In this document: positions 7,973 through 18,158 of the stretch, in pieces
Position numbering within the stretch: the first letter of the stretch is position 1
Layout: the number at the start of each line of letters is the position of its first letter
From: Cryptomeria japonica
Lineage: Eukaryota > Streptophyta > Pinopsida > Cupressales > Cupressaceae
Reading direction: 5' to 3'
DNA length: 64,000 bases
NCBI RefSeq assembly: GCF_030272615.1
Contig: NC_081410.1
Span: forward strand, 258,465,533-258,529,532
Notes under the pieces: generated by a model
What the model saw: the letters and a program-made list of their open reading frames with translations, nothing else
Databases searched by the model: none
Told to the model about the DNA's origin: nothing
Program-made: the position numbers and the translations under genes

Positions 7973-10888
7973 GGCGTATCATTGCAACTTAAAGGAGTAC
8001 TATATGTCCCAGGCATCAAGAGAAATCTAGTCTCTATATCAGTACTAGAGGATAATGGGTACAGAGTGACCTTCATAGACAATAGAGTGTTGGCTTGGCC
8101 AAGGAATTCATCTATCAAGAAAGCTAAAACCATTGGTCAAAGACAAGGCTACTTGTATGAGTTGTGCACAGAGCCCAACCTGGCCCTAATCCATGAAGCT
8201 ACAAATGTTAATGAAGTTTGGCATAGAAGACTAGGTCACCTAAATTTTAGAGCTTTGTCATCAATGGGAAACCTTGTCACAGGTCTACCTAAGTTAAAGC
8301 AATATCATTCAAGGGCATGCAAGGGATGTGCCCTAGGTAAAAATACTAAGGGTGTTTTTCAAAATAGTACTAAGAAAACAAGCAAAGTTTTAGAGTTAGT
8401 TCATTCTGATGTTTGTGGACCTATGTCCGTACCTTCTTTAGGGGGATTTTTGTATTATGTAATATTTGTTGATAACTACTCTAGGAAAACTTGGATCTAC
8501 TTTCTGAAATGTAAAGAATCAGAAGAGATCCTTAAAAGTTTTAAGGAATTTAAATCACTAACAGAAAACTACTCAGGAAATAAAATTAAAACCTTGAGAA
8601 CTGACAATGGGGGGGAATACACCTCAGATTTGTTTAAGGATATTTGTAAAAATACTGGGATTACAAGGGAGCTTACTATACCTTATAACCCTCAACAAAA
8701 TGGGGTAACTGAGAGGAAAAATAGGACAATTGTAGAAGCTTCCAAAGCCATGATTCTTGTTCAGAATCTAAATACCAATCTTTGGGCAAAAGCAACCAAC
8801 ACTGTTGTATATATACAGAAAAGATGTCCTCACTCTCATCTTGAAGATAAAACCCATGAGGAAGTCTTTACTAAAACAAAGTCAGATATCAGCCACCTTA
8901 GGATATTTGGGTGCCCTGTCTATATTCATGTACCTAAGGAGAAAAGATTAAAATTAGAGCCTTCTGCAAAAAGGGGAATACTTGTAGGATATAGTGAAAC
9001 CTCCAAGGCCTACAGAATCTATATACCTAGTCAGAGGAATATTGAACTGAGTAGGGATGTAATCTTTGAAGAAGACTTAGCCTTCAAAAGAGCCCAAAGC
9101 TCAATAGAACCTGAAGCCTATATCCCTACCCCTAGCACAGATGAAGACCTTGCTCCTGAGCTTCAGAGGGAGAATCTTGAGGAAAATGAAGATGAAACTC
9201 AAAACTCACCTAGAGAAAGTCTCAAGAAAAGACCACTCTGGGCCACCAAAACTATAGAAGAAGCTCAAAAGTATGTTGCTCCTTCAGGAACCTTCAGAGA
9301 AAGCAAAACGCCTAACAAATTCATTAGCTATGTTGCCCTTATGAATGATCTTTCAAAACCTGAACCTAACAATGTATCAGATGCACTTAAACATCAAATA
9401 TGGAAGGACGACATGTCTGAGGAATATCAGTCCATAATGAAGAATGATGTTTGGGAAATTGTTTCTAGGCCAACTAGAAAATCTGTTGTTTCTTCCAAAT
9501 GGCTTTTTAAGATCAAACATGCTGCAGATGGCAGTATTGAAAAACACAAGGCCAAATTTGTAGTCAGAGGGTTCTCTCAAAAGGAAGGAATTGATTATGA
9601 AGAAACATTTGCACCTGTAGCCAAATACACCTCAGTAAGGGTCGTCTTAGCCATTGCAGCAGCAAAGGGATGGAAAGTTCATCAGATGGATATTAAGATA
9701 GCATTCCTTAATGGTGAGATCTCAGAAGAAGTATACCTAGAGCAACCTGAAGGGTTTGAGATTCATGATGCAAAGTCTCATGTGTGTAGACTCAAGAAAG
9801 CTCTCTGTGGGCTTAAACAGGCTCCCAAGGCCTGGTATGAAAAAATTGATACTTACCTCTCAGAACTAGGCTTCTCTAAGAATGATGCAAATCCTAATCT
9901 CTACTATAAGCAAAACAAAGGTGATATGCTAATATTGATTTTATATGTTGATGATTTATTAATCACAGGAGAAGATCACCTTATAGATCAATGCAAGAAA
10001 GATCTTTCTAAAGAATTTGACATGAAGGACTTGGGACTCCTTCATTACTTCCTAGGCTTGGAAGTATGGCAAAATTCTGATATCATTATACTAAACCAAG
10101 GAAAGTATACCTTGGACATTTTGAAGAGATTTGGAATGATAAACTGCAGACCCATGACCTCTCCAATGGAAACAAATCTTCATAAACTTAAGGAAGCAGC
10201 AGCAGAGTCACAACCCATTGATCCTACTCACTACAGGAAAATGATTGGGGCCCTGATGTATCTGGTAAATACAAGACCAGATATTTGTTATGCAGTTAAT
10301 GCTTTGAGTCAGTTTATGTGTGAGCCAAAGGAGATACACCTGATAGCAGTAAAACACATTATGAGATATCTACAAGGTACTCTAAACCTTGGTCTCAAGT
10401 ATGAGAGAGTTGATCTAGATCTGCACGGATTCACAGATTCAGATTGGGCTGGAAGTGTGACTGACAGGAAAAGCACCTTAGGATGTTGTTTCAGTTTAGG
10501 TTCAGCCATGATATCTTGGAACAACAGAAAGCAGTCTTCAGTAGCACAGAGTTCCACTAAGGCCAAATACATTGCAGCTTCCATGGCTGCCCGAGAAGTA
10601 GTATGGCTCAGGAAGTTGCTTGTAAGATTATTCAATGAACCAATGAAACCTACTGTTATCCATTGTGACAACCAGAGCTACATAAAACTTTCAGTAAATC
10701 CGGTGTTCCATGACAGATCCAAGCACATTGAGATTCCATACCATTATGTGCGAGATATGGTAGACAGGAATGTGATTCAGTTGGACTATATTTGTATAGG
10801 AGATCAGACAGCAGATATTCTTACCAAACCACTTTCCAAAGTAAAGGTTGAACACTTCAGAAAAGGCTTGGGTATGATAGAAAGGTAA
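7973..10888 (+). CDS. pol: Copia pol: integrase, reverse transcriptase, RNase H
   Basis: This is a 970-codon open segment in the same frame as the preceding gag-protease, separated from it only by a TGA, so it has no start of its own. The gag-pre-integrase zinc region HRRLGHLNF lies near 8222. The integrase catalytic triad is D at 8408, D at 8603 and E at 8711, the standard DD35E spacing. RT carries GFSQKEGIDYEETFAPVAK and the active site YVDD at 9944-9955. RNase H follows with TDSDWAG. The usual catalytic Glu in its SSTEAEY-type motif is Lys here (AAA at 10565), with a second Glu-to-Lys change two codons before, both fitting G-to-A mutation. The end ADILTKPL is typical of copia. The frame is long and open, but the RNase H site is probably dead. 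Confidence 0.93.
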   Translation, partial: GVSLQLKGVLYVPGIKRNLVSISVLEDNGYRVTFIDNRVLAWPRNSSIKKAKTIGQRQGYLYELCTEPNLALIHEATNVNEVWHRRLGHLNFRALSSMGNLVTGLPKLKQYHSRACKGCALGKNTKGVFQNSTKKTSKVLELVHSDVCGPMSVPSLGGFLYYVIFVDNYSRKTWIYFLKCKESEEILKSFKEFKSLTENYSGNKIKTLRTDNGGEYTSDLFKDICKNTGITRELTIPYNPQQNGVTERKNRTIVEASKAMILVQNLNTNLWAKATNTVVYIQKRCPHSHLEDKTHEEVFTKTKSDISHLRIFGCPVYIHVPKEKRLKLEPSAKRGILVGYSETSKAYRIYIPSQRNIELSRDVIFEEDLAFKRAQSSIEPEAYIPTPSTDEDLAPELQRENLEENEDETQNSPRESLKKRPLWATKTIEEAQKYVAPSGTFRESKTPNKFISYVALMNDLSKPEPNNVSDALKHQIWKDDMSEEYQSIMKNDVWEIVSRPTRKSVVSSKWLFKIKHAADGSIEKHKAKFVVRGFSQKEGIDYEETFAPVAKYTSVRVVLAIAAAKGWKVHQMDIKIAFLNGEISEEVYLEQPEGFEIHDAKSHVCRLKKALCGLKQAPKAWYEKIDTYLSELGFSKNDANPNLYYKQNKGDMLILILYVDDLLITGEDHLIDQCKKDLSKEFDMKDLGLLHYFLGLEVWQNSDIIILNQGKYTLDILKRFGMINCRPMTSPMETNLHKLKEAAAESQPIDPTHYRKMIGALMYLVNTRPDICYAVNALSQFMCEPKEIHLIAVKHIMRYLQGTLNLGLKYERVDLDLHGFTDSDWAGSVTDRKSTLGCCFSLGSAMISWNNRKQSSVAQSSTKAKYIAASMAAREVVWLRKLLVRLFNEPMKPTVIHCDNQSYIKLSVNPVFHDRSKHIEIPYHYVRDMVDRNVIQLDYICIGDQTADILTKPLSKVKVEHFRKGLGMIER

Positions 10889-11032
10889 TTTGCTTTGTAA
10901 TCTGTACTTACATATCAATAAGATGTTTAATGTGTAAACTTCTTTGTCGTGTTAGGACTTTTATGGGTTCAACCCCCTATGTTCATTTCTTAGAGATGAC
11001 GATCTCTCAGATAATGAACACTTGTATATAGA

Positions 11033-11379
11033 CATTATAAGGTGACGATCTTATAATGATCAAACCAGTTATCATGTGTGATTTCTGATATGTCATGGAT
11101 GTGCCATGATTATGTTGTGGTAAAACATTTGGAAAGATGTTAGTGCACATACCACAATGTGGATAAGTTGAGAATTTAATTATTCTCATGTGTTAATCCT
11201 TAGTATTGCTTGTTTTGCAATACTGATATCACGTGCTTAGGTGATATCATATCATCACAAGGTGATGAATTTCTTGTATCACGTGTTTAGGTGATACTCC
11301 ATGTCACGTGCTTAGGTGATATGGTTACTTGTATCATATGTTTTGATGATACTTCATGTCATGTGTTCAAATGATATGA
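11033..11379. repeat. Cluster of short hairpins between pol and the polypurine tract
   Basis: Inverted repeats include 11033-11058 (9-bp arms, CATTATAAG), 11093-11109 (TCATGG arms) and 11115-11157 (TTGTGGTA arms). A run of related units follows: 11225-11248, 11253-11267, 11276-11297, 11302-11321, 11331-11352 and 11356-11379. Most of these read roughly TATCACGTGYTTAGGTGATA, with diverged bases. The G-box core CACGTG occurs in three of them. The RNA here would fold into a row of stem-loops close to the 3' end. Confidence 0.85.
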
Positions 11380-11476
11380 ACCCTTGGAGAATGAGATTAT
11401 AAACTATATAAGGAATACTGGTCATCAAGAGAAATGTGATGCTAGACACTTTGTCTGTTATTCATCTTCCCAAGCT

Positions 11477-11485
11477 AAGAGGGAG
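11477..11485 (+). other. Polypurine tract
   Basis: AAGAGGGAG directly precedes the 3' LTR, the position where plus-strand DNA synthesis is primed. Confidence 0.85.
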
Positions 11486-11515
11486 TGTTGATACATAATA
11501 GCTTCGGTAAGATAA

Positions 11516-11556
11516 ATGATTGAATGGGAGATAAATGAAGTCTCCCATTCAATCAT
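11516..11556. repeat. Perfect 16-bp inverted repeat, 3' LTR copy
   Basis: The arms at 11516-11531 and 11541-11556 are identical to those in the 5' LTR, so the hairpin has survived the decay of the element. Confidence 0.9.
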
Positions 11557-11710
11557 CTATCTCATCGATAGATAAATTCAAATCTCACTGATTATTCCTT
11601 TATTTGATATTTATGTTATAATTGCTCTCCTTATTCTGTTATAGCATTTATCAATTATGTTACTCATGCAAACTGATGATTAAATTGAGTGCAAACTATT
11701 AATCTGATAA

Positions 11711-11977
11711 ACCGATAATGATCGGGTCTTATTCTAACCCTCCCGATTCATTATCGGGTTACCACTTTAATAGCCACCAAATTTACAATGATCGGGCTTA
11801 ATGCATTCCACCGACTAACTAATGTTATCGGGGTAAACTAATTGATAACCGACTAACTTAAGTTATCGGGTTTAAACCGCTTTAATTGCCACCGATTACC
11901 ATCGGCCTAGTTATATTAATAACCGAAATGATATCGGTTCATTTGCATATGTGATGGCACCGATTAAGCAATCGGTT
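11711..11977. repeat. CCGA...TCGG quasi-palindrome array, 3' LTR copy
   Basis: This is the same array as in the 5' LTR. Substitutions relative to it include CCGAA to CCAAA in the third unit and a few C/T changes. Confidence 0.85.
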
Positions 11978-12065
11978 ATGGAGGGACACAACCAAGGGGT
12001 ATCTTAGTCGGTCATGTCCAAAGGACATGATCGATCAAGGTACCACTTGATCGGTCCCCTCCATG

Positions 12066-12074
12066 ATATATATA
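12066..12074 (+). promoter_or_regulatory. TATA box, 3' LTR copy
   Basis: Identical to the 5' LTR copy in sequence and setting; it could drive transcription out into the flanking hAT-like remnant. Confidence 0.5.
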
Positions 12075-12242
12075 CACCGATAAAATGTTGTGGAGAGAAC
12101 ATAGAAAACATTAATGCTCTCTCTCCACCTGCAACAAAGAAAAGAAATCAGATTTATTATATTGTGAAATAACATATACTTGAAAGGAAAATCACTTTGA
12201 ATATAACTTGCACCTTGAATTGAAAATTGAAATACATCAACA

Positions 12243-12255
12243 TGGTATCAGAGCC
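12243..12255 (+). other. Primer-binding-site copy inside the 3' LTR
   Basis: Same 13 bases as in the 5' LTR. Its presence inside a 3' LTR, where a primer site never normally occurs, shows that it has become part of the LTR and is copied with it. Confidence 0.85.
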
Positions 12256-12359
12256 AAGTCCAGGCTAGGAGCCCCAAGCACACGAGAGGTGTGGCTTAAG
12301 GGGGGGTGTTGGTGTTGGAAATAAGCCACACCCGGACCGACGATGGACTGGTCGAAGAG

Positions 12360-12431
12360 GGGCCAGTAGCTCAGTGGTAGAGCACTCCAGCAACATATGG
12401 AAGGTCCTAGGTTCGAGTCCTAGTTGGTCCA
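12360..12431 (+). other. tRNA-like module, 3' LTR copy 1
   Basis: The D-stem GCTC/GAGC is perfect, and the A and B boxes match consensus (B box GGTTCGAGTCC). The acceptor 3' strand has one change (TTGGTCC), which still pairs through G-U. This copy and the next are the best preserved of the four. Confidence 0.8.
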
Positions 12432-12500
12432 TGTCTCAACATGGTATTGTTGGTGTTGGAAATAAGCCACACCCGGACCGATGATGGACTGGTCCAAGAG

Positions 12501-12572
12501 GGGCCAGTAGCTCAGTGGTAGAGCACTCCAGCAACGTATGGAAGGTCCTAGGTTCAAGTCCTAGCTGGTCCA
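12501..12572 (+). other. tRNA-like module, 3' LTR copy 2
   Basis: It keeps a 7-bp acceptor stem, a perfect D-stem and the A box. The B box is GGTTCAAGTCC, and one T-stem pair is kept by wobble or lost. It ends ten bases before the LTR terminus. Confidence 0.8.
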
Positions 12573-12582
12573 TGTCTCAACA

Positions 12583-12587
12583 CTCCT
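12583..12587 (+). repeat. Target site duplication of the copia element, right copy (CTCCT)
   Basis: Perfect match to 5756-5760. Confidence 0.95.
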
Positions 12588-13130
12588 TACATATGATTAG
12601 AAGAAAACAAAGAAAAAGAGGAAAGCAGAGGCACTAGTAGCTATCATGAGTTCTACAAGGTCAAAGGGAAATTTTGGGGGCTCTTCATCTTCCATTGGGC
12701 CATGAATACAAAGATTTCAAACTCCAAGCAATCATAATTTAATTTTTTTATGTTCCTCGTTGCACTATTGGTGTGCACCCTTTGTTGGCAAGTACTACAT
12801 GGAATCAAGAAATGCCTCATGAGGCCAACTTGGCAAGCGTCAATTTTTGGTACTATAAAACATACCATTTAATGTTGTGAGAAGCCCTTGTAGGGAGAAA
12901 TTGGTCATTAAATTAACAATATCAGTTAAAGGGTTCAAGAGGCAACAAAATGGAAAAGGAATGTACTGGTATATGAGGCAAAGGGTGAGAAATTGATGGG
13001 GCCTTCATCACATTCAAAATATAATTATATGCCTGACACTCCTATTGAGGATGATGTTGTTCTTCAACAAGAGGCTACATCATTACAATCTAGTTCAAGA
13101 CACCCATTTATAGATTATGGATATTGATAT
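12588..13130 (+). pseudogene. hAT-like (DUF659-type) transposase fragment
   Basis: In one plus-strand frame near 12850 the peptide IPFNVVRSPCREKLV is readable. It matches the well-known IPFNVVRSP-type motif of plant hAT-derived DUF659 proteins as I remember it. Upstream lies a basic stretch (KKRKKRKAEAL) and a serine-rich linker; downstream are weak pieces of the usual continuation. Several stops and shifts break the frame, and the N-terminal BED zinc finger is not found. The copia element inserted in or just before this remnant, so its start may lie left of 5756, although I saw nothing clear there. Identification rests on one short motif. Confidence 0.45.
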
Positions 13131-14540
13131 TATACTTCGTAATTTTTATTTATATTAAAACTTAAAGTTTATTATGGGCCTAGATTGACTAATCCACCAA
13201 CACCATCGAATAATCTAAACAATACATTTCTATATTAGAGGTAAATACCTTTCCTCTAGACGAATCATCTATCCCATCCATTCAGTATTCGGTTCAATAT
13301 TAAAAGAAAAGATTGGGTCAAGTACAATTTGATCAAGCCAAATAAACATAAGTCACTTGATTACAAGTGAGCAACGAATCAGATTTAAATTTGATTTCAT
13401 CACATAACGCACAAGTGGAAACTAGTTCAAGACTCCATTTAGTAGCTTATTTATCCTATTGTTTAGCAGCTCTCTCTATCTTTGGTTTCATTGCTTGTCC
13501 TTTTGTTTGGTTTAACAATACAATTTATCCCAGTGAACTCTATGGACCTACTTGCCTGGAGGCCTCTCAAGCACAAGTGCACAAGAATTCACTTTTCTAG
13601 TTAGAGACCAACATCTTCAAGCTATTGTGGGGATTACCCAAGGGCCTCTTGGTTCAGGTAAATACATTATGCATTGAAGTTATTTTTGGAGGTGAAGAGA
13701 TGCATTTTTTTGGTCTTTGTGCTCCTCGTTAGGACCTCTAAGGTGTCCAAATGGTTTTGACCTGAGTTTAAAAAAATATAAAACCCTAGCAAGAATAACC
13801 TCCAGCAGAATATATGACTCATGCTCCTTAAGGTTCTTTAAATTCTATAGATAAGATAACTACCCAGATTAATGTGATATATATACACCATTGCAAAACA
13901 TGCAAAGCGTTTCTAAAAAAATTTCCTCAACTTATCTATGTTGGAAGAAACTCCTACCAAGCTTCTCAACTCAATAAAGATTTATCCTCCTAGCCTAAAA
14001 ATAACATTACCAAAAATAGAAACTCCTAAAATAGCCAATTCACTAAAATGTAAATTCTCTTCCCAGATATGCCATTTACCCCTCAAAACTAGCGGTTTGT
14101 TGGAATGCTCCTGCATCAAACCAGTGCTAAATAATGGCTGCTCAGCTCAGGCACTAAATTAATTGTTCTACTCCTTTTGACAATTCAAATAAGTTCTGAA
14201 TCCAACCAAAAATAACGAACACTTTGTCAATTTGATGGGTTGTAACTAATTCAATTGTAGACCACTGAAAGAGGTGTGCCATTGCACTCTCTCCACAAGT
14301 GTTCAGGATTTCAAACGGCCACATTCCCAAAGTTTTAGCTGAAATTCCTGGAGTTCAAATTGAGGACCACAATGGGGTCTCTCTCGTCAATGATATTTTT
14401 TTAAATATATATTATCAGATTCTCCAGTCCGAGGTTAGCAGAATAATTTCTATTGAGCAAGAAGGAAAGCTGGCAGTATCATCCGAATGGATTCGGTTTC
14501 AATTGCATTGAGGCCAACTTAGCTTCCCACCAGTAATTAC
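13131..14540. other. Intergenic DNA, no firm gene
   Basis: There are no recognisable domains. On the minus strand a 60-odd codon open stretch (roughly 14170-14360) reads GMWPFEILNTCGESAMAHLF and could be a later exon of the candidate gene at 14541-14808. I do not recognise the family. Confidence 0.4.
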
Positions 14541-14808
14541 CTGGATTGACAATAAAGGTCCTAAAATCCAGCAACGACGACAAATTCATTGAGAATAGTA
14601 AACCCCATGAAACACCGACCTGAGTCCTGGAAGGAGCTGAAACCTGCGCCGTTGATGAAGCGATTTGCATTCTAATTCCCTTCCTCTTTTTCTTGTGATA
14701 TCTTGCTAAACAGAAAACATCATGTGTTTTAGTACAAGGGTGGAAAATAATTGATGAGGAAGAGGATAGTGATAGTGTGAACCCCATGCTCATGCTACTC
14801 GTCTTCAT
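14541..14808 (-). CDS. Possible first exon of a plastid-targeted protein
   Basis: An ATG at 14808 opens a minus-strand frame starting MKTSSMSMGFTLSLSSSSS. It is rich in Ser and basic residues with few acidic ones, as in chloroplast transit peptides. The frame meets a strong splice-donor-like site (CCAG|GTAATT) at 14541/14540, and another weaker donor (CTCAG|GTCGGT) lies upstream of it. A TATA-like string (CATAAATAA) lies about 140 bp upstream on the same strand, near 14943-14953. No transcript evidence is available, the mature domain is not identified, and the frame could be chance. If real, it is the only host gene in the window. Confidence 0.3.
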
Positions 14809-17030
14809 ACGCAGTGGCAGTGGGAGTTATGGTGAATGTGCTGCAACACCTATTCACTTCCATGGACTCGGATGGTTTGGGTGTTTGTGGAGACGAAGTG
14901 GGACACCTCCATCCAAATATGATCTCGTATCTGTTTGGCGTTATTTATGAATCTGCCACCCTTTATTTTTATTACACTACAATATTTCATAAATACTTAA
15001 AGTCGTCCATTTGTCCATTACTCGGGTAGGTATTTCTATAAGATATCTGTTTAAACATTTTATAATTTATTTCTTTGTACTGTATATGTATAGTTATTGG
15101 GGCATTTATAATGAAGAGTCTCTAAATGATTAGTTTTTGATCTTTATGTACATAACAGATCATGTCACATTTGTTGTAACTATCTAAAAGCTAAAACAAT
15201 AGCTAAAAACATTAAAGTCACATACAAAGAAATTTAAAAAATTGATCCAAAAATGATTTACCTTTTAGAAGCTTAGAGTAAAAAAGTTTGGGTGGGCGAC
15301 TACTAGGTCCTTTCCCCTATTTTATATTGACCAAAACAAATTAAAGAATCAAAGCTACTAATAGGCAATTGAAAAAAAAAACATAAACCAAATTGTCAAT
15401 ATATACAAAGTAGTTAGTAGAAGGTTGAAAGAGACAATACAATCATTTTATCAACTACCAAATTCTTTTATATTGGTCAAATTTGTTATAATTTTGAAAT
15501 TTCATACCTTCTTGTTTGATTTGTTGAATTTGATATGTGATTTAACATTCTTCGTTGATAAGACCTAATTTTGAAATTTCATACCTTGTTGTTTGATTTG
15601 TTGAATTTGATATGTGATTTAACATTCTTCATTGATAAGACCTAAAATTGTGTGAAAAGAGAAACAAATTGAAGAAATATGTCAGAATAAAGCCTTAAAG
15701 TAACCATTTTTACTTGTAGAAAGGCTTAAAAGAGACAATTTTGTTTTGTATAGAAATATTTTTATATTTGTTGTTCTATATATGTATAATTGATTATTAT
15801 GTTCTTTATAATTAATATTGTAATATGACTATTAAGGATTTAGCTTTCAAAATATTAGTGTATTTAATCCAAATATCTTTAATATCTTTGTAATCCAAGA
15901 CAATTCATGAGGTAGTGTTATTATGTTTCCACTAATCCTAAAGTGTAAAAATAGCATATTATATCTACCCAATCTTCTTTTCTAGTCTCACACCTAAAAT
16001 GATATGAATGAGCTAGTACTTAGTTTAGCTATCAGCGTTGTTTCTTTCCTTTTTATTTTCAGTCCACTATATGTTATAAGCTTGTGCTCATATGTGGGCT
16101 TGAATTCTCTAATATTATGCTCTCTATCTTTCCTCGTGGTTGTCTTAACTTATTCTCTCGCATATACTTTGATTCCCTCATTAGTGTTTGGGCTCTCAAG
16201 ATTACATTTTAATATTCCATCTACCCATCAACTTGGTATATTGTTTTATCCATATGCTCTTTATTCTATTTAATTTTTCATCTATTGTTATTGGGCCAAC
16301 AAATTGACTCCATACCAATGCAGGAGCATCTAAGGTGTAAGAGAAATCTTGCATCACCCAAAAATATTGTTTGTTTTTCAATAAGCACTAAAATGGTAGG
16401 GTTACTATTTTTAGGAAGTTTTCATTTGTGCGTGTATGAACCTAAAAACTTACTCCAAGGAGCAAAACCCAAATATGAAGTGAATGGTGAAAGAAACATC
16501 TCAATATCCTATAACATTTGAGATATATTAAATTTTTTGTTCTAGGATTTTTTTCAATACAATTTCAAATTCAAATTTGTGGCCCTTAGAAGCCTCATAT
16601 AGGTCTAAAAGTTGGACTAAGTGTGCTTTGAGTCATAGATTTCTTCATGATATTTCCAACAATATATAATGGTTGGAGATCCAACAATTGGATCAAATTT
16701 ATGGCTCTAGAAGTTGTTCTACCACAATCCAAATTTTCAATTTCTAATAAAATATATTCTTGAGCGAGAAGATAGATGGTTGGACTTCTGGTGCCCAAAA
16801 TGGGGGTTACACTTTCCAATGCATTTTAGAGCATTTATACTTTTCATGATAAAGAAGGCAAACAGGGGTTACAAAGGATAGTTCAGTAGTGCAGATTGTG
16901 ATTTTGGCTTGCAATTTTTTCTTGATAAAATTAGATTTCTTGTAATAAGAAAGTCCATGTGGTTTTAGAATAATTCCTTGGTATTTGTTGTGCCTTCACA
17001 ACCCACACCCCATCTTTCTCTTCGAGAGAT
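14809..17030. other. AT-rich intergenic DNA, no gene recognised
   Basis: Short open frames only, none with a recognisable domain. The stretch contains one 77-bp tandem duplication (15491-15644). Confidence 0.5.
15491..15644 (+). repeat. 77-bp tandem duplication
   Basis: Copy 1 is 15491-15567 and copy 2 is 15568-15644. Only a few bases differ (for example CTTGTT/GTTGTT and TTCG/TTCA), so the duplication is fairly young compared with the rest of the region. Confidence 0.9.
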
Positions 17031-17110
17031 GTGCCCCCCTTTCCTTTTCTTTCTTTTCTTTTATTATGTTTGTCTTTTCTTTCTTTCTTTCTCTCTTTTG
17101 TTTTTTTATT
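17031..17110 (+). repeat. Polypyrimidine tract
   Basis: A run of C and T with CTTT repeats. It produces long overlapping but meaningless open frames in three phases. Confidence 0.85.
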
Positions 17111-17220
17111 TTTGGGGGGTCGGCATTCGAGCTACCCCCTTTCCCTTTTCGGTTTGGGCTTTGGGTTTCTTAGATCCTCCATCCTCGATTTCTCTTCTTT
17201 CATTTTAATTTTTAGTCTTT

Positions 17221-18158
17221 CGGGGATCGAGGATGGTCCTATCCCCGACCCTCGATTGTGTATCTCGAGGATCCCCGATCCTTGACATCCGCCTCTAGGT
17301 CCCACCATGACTTACAATAAATGCCCTTGGTTTCTTGTTCATTTTCCCTCACTTGTGATTGTGAATTCTATCCTTCTATGTGTGATTCATGTGTTCTTTC
17401 CCGAGTGATTTTCGGAGGCTAATCAAGTGAGTGGTGTTGGGCAACTCTTTGGTTTGTGTTGGTTTCATTACTATTGAGGTAGGCCTTTCTTTTTTCCTCT
17501 TGTGTTTTTTTTTCTTTTTTATTTTTGTTTTTCCTTTGCATTGTTGTCTTTTTGTTGGTTTTCTTTCTTCTAGTTTATCTAGGGTCTCTGTTTTGTCCTT
17601 TTTATCCTTGTCTTTACTCGTGTTTTCAACTTGGGGTTGTGTCCTAGTTTTGTGTTAGCTTCTTTGTTTCTCGACCTTGTTGTTGTTTTCCTCTCTTTTC
17701 TCTCTAGTTTTGCCTGAGTTTTTTCTAGGTCTCGTTTCAGGGATCAAGGATGTCCGATCCCCGACTCCCTTCTTTTCTTATTTCCCAAGTCTTCCTTTTT
17801 TCTTTCCCTTGTGTTCTTTTGATCTTTTGGGGGATTAGGGATATTATATCCTTGCTTCCCATTTTTGAGGATTGGGGATGGTATGATCCCAGAAACCCGC
17901 CCTTTTCCTCTTTTTTTATCCTTCTCAGGGAATTGGGGATTGTCCATCCCCAATTCCCATGTTCATGGATCGGGGATGGTCTAACCCTCGACCCTTGCCT
18001 TATGTCTGATATCTTGAGGATCAGGGAAGTAATGACCCCATGCCTCCTTCTTATGTATGAATTGGGGATTAGAGATGTGAAGATCTTCGACCCTCGATGG
18101 GTTTGTAGATTTAGAATAAAGCTTGGGATTGGGAATCTTCCCATCCCCGACCCCCGAT
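17221..18158. repeat. Array of GGGGAT...ATCCCC quasi-palindromes
   Basis: At least eight degenerate hairpin units occur, at about 17221-17255, 17262-17279, 17738-17765, 17831-17860, 17865-17899, 17928-17958, 17965-17994 and 18122-18158. The unit at 17928-17958 is perfect: 13-bp arms GGGAATTGGGGAT and complement, with a 5-base loop. Sequence varies between units while symmetry is kept. The array lies immediately upstream of the long ORF at 18303, and the overlapping open frames here on both strands are by-products of the symmetry. Confidence 0.8.

Larger units (their letters stand above)
5761..12582 (+). mobile_element. Nearly complete Ty1/copia LTR retrotransposon
   Basis: The parts in order are: 5' LTR (5761-6856), primer-binding site (6857-6868), gag-protease-integrase-RT-RNase H (6949-10888), a hairpin-rich 3' untranslated stretch, a polypurine tract (11477-11485) and a 3' LTR (11486-12582). 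Integrase lying before RT defines copia. The 5-bp target duplication CTCCT is intact. The two LTRs differ by about 30 substitutions by hand count, mostly transitions, so the insertion is not recent. The reading frame is broken by a stop and a frameshift in gag and a TGA after the protease region, so this copy is dead unless helped in trans. The target was a decayed hAT-like gene. Confidence 0.97.
11486..12582 (+). repeat. Copia 3' LTR (1,097 bp)
   Basis: It is a direct copy of the 5' LTR, offset by 5,725 bp until a 1-bp indel in a G run near 12300. It is preceded by the purine tract AAGAGGGAG. Its two tRNA-like modules (12307-12441, 12448-12582) keep a perfect D-stem, unlike those of the 5' LTR. 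Differences between the LTRs look concentrated in the modules (about half of them in a quarter of the length, by eye). Confidence 0.96.

Noticed and set aside
16978-17285. Hydrophobic Phe/Leu/Ser-rich open frames that look like membrane proteins
   Set aside because: They are translations of a polypyrimidine tract in three phases.
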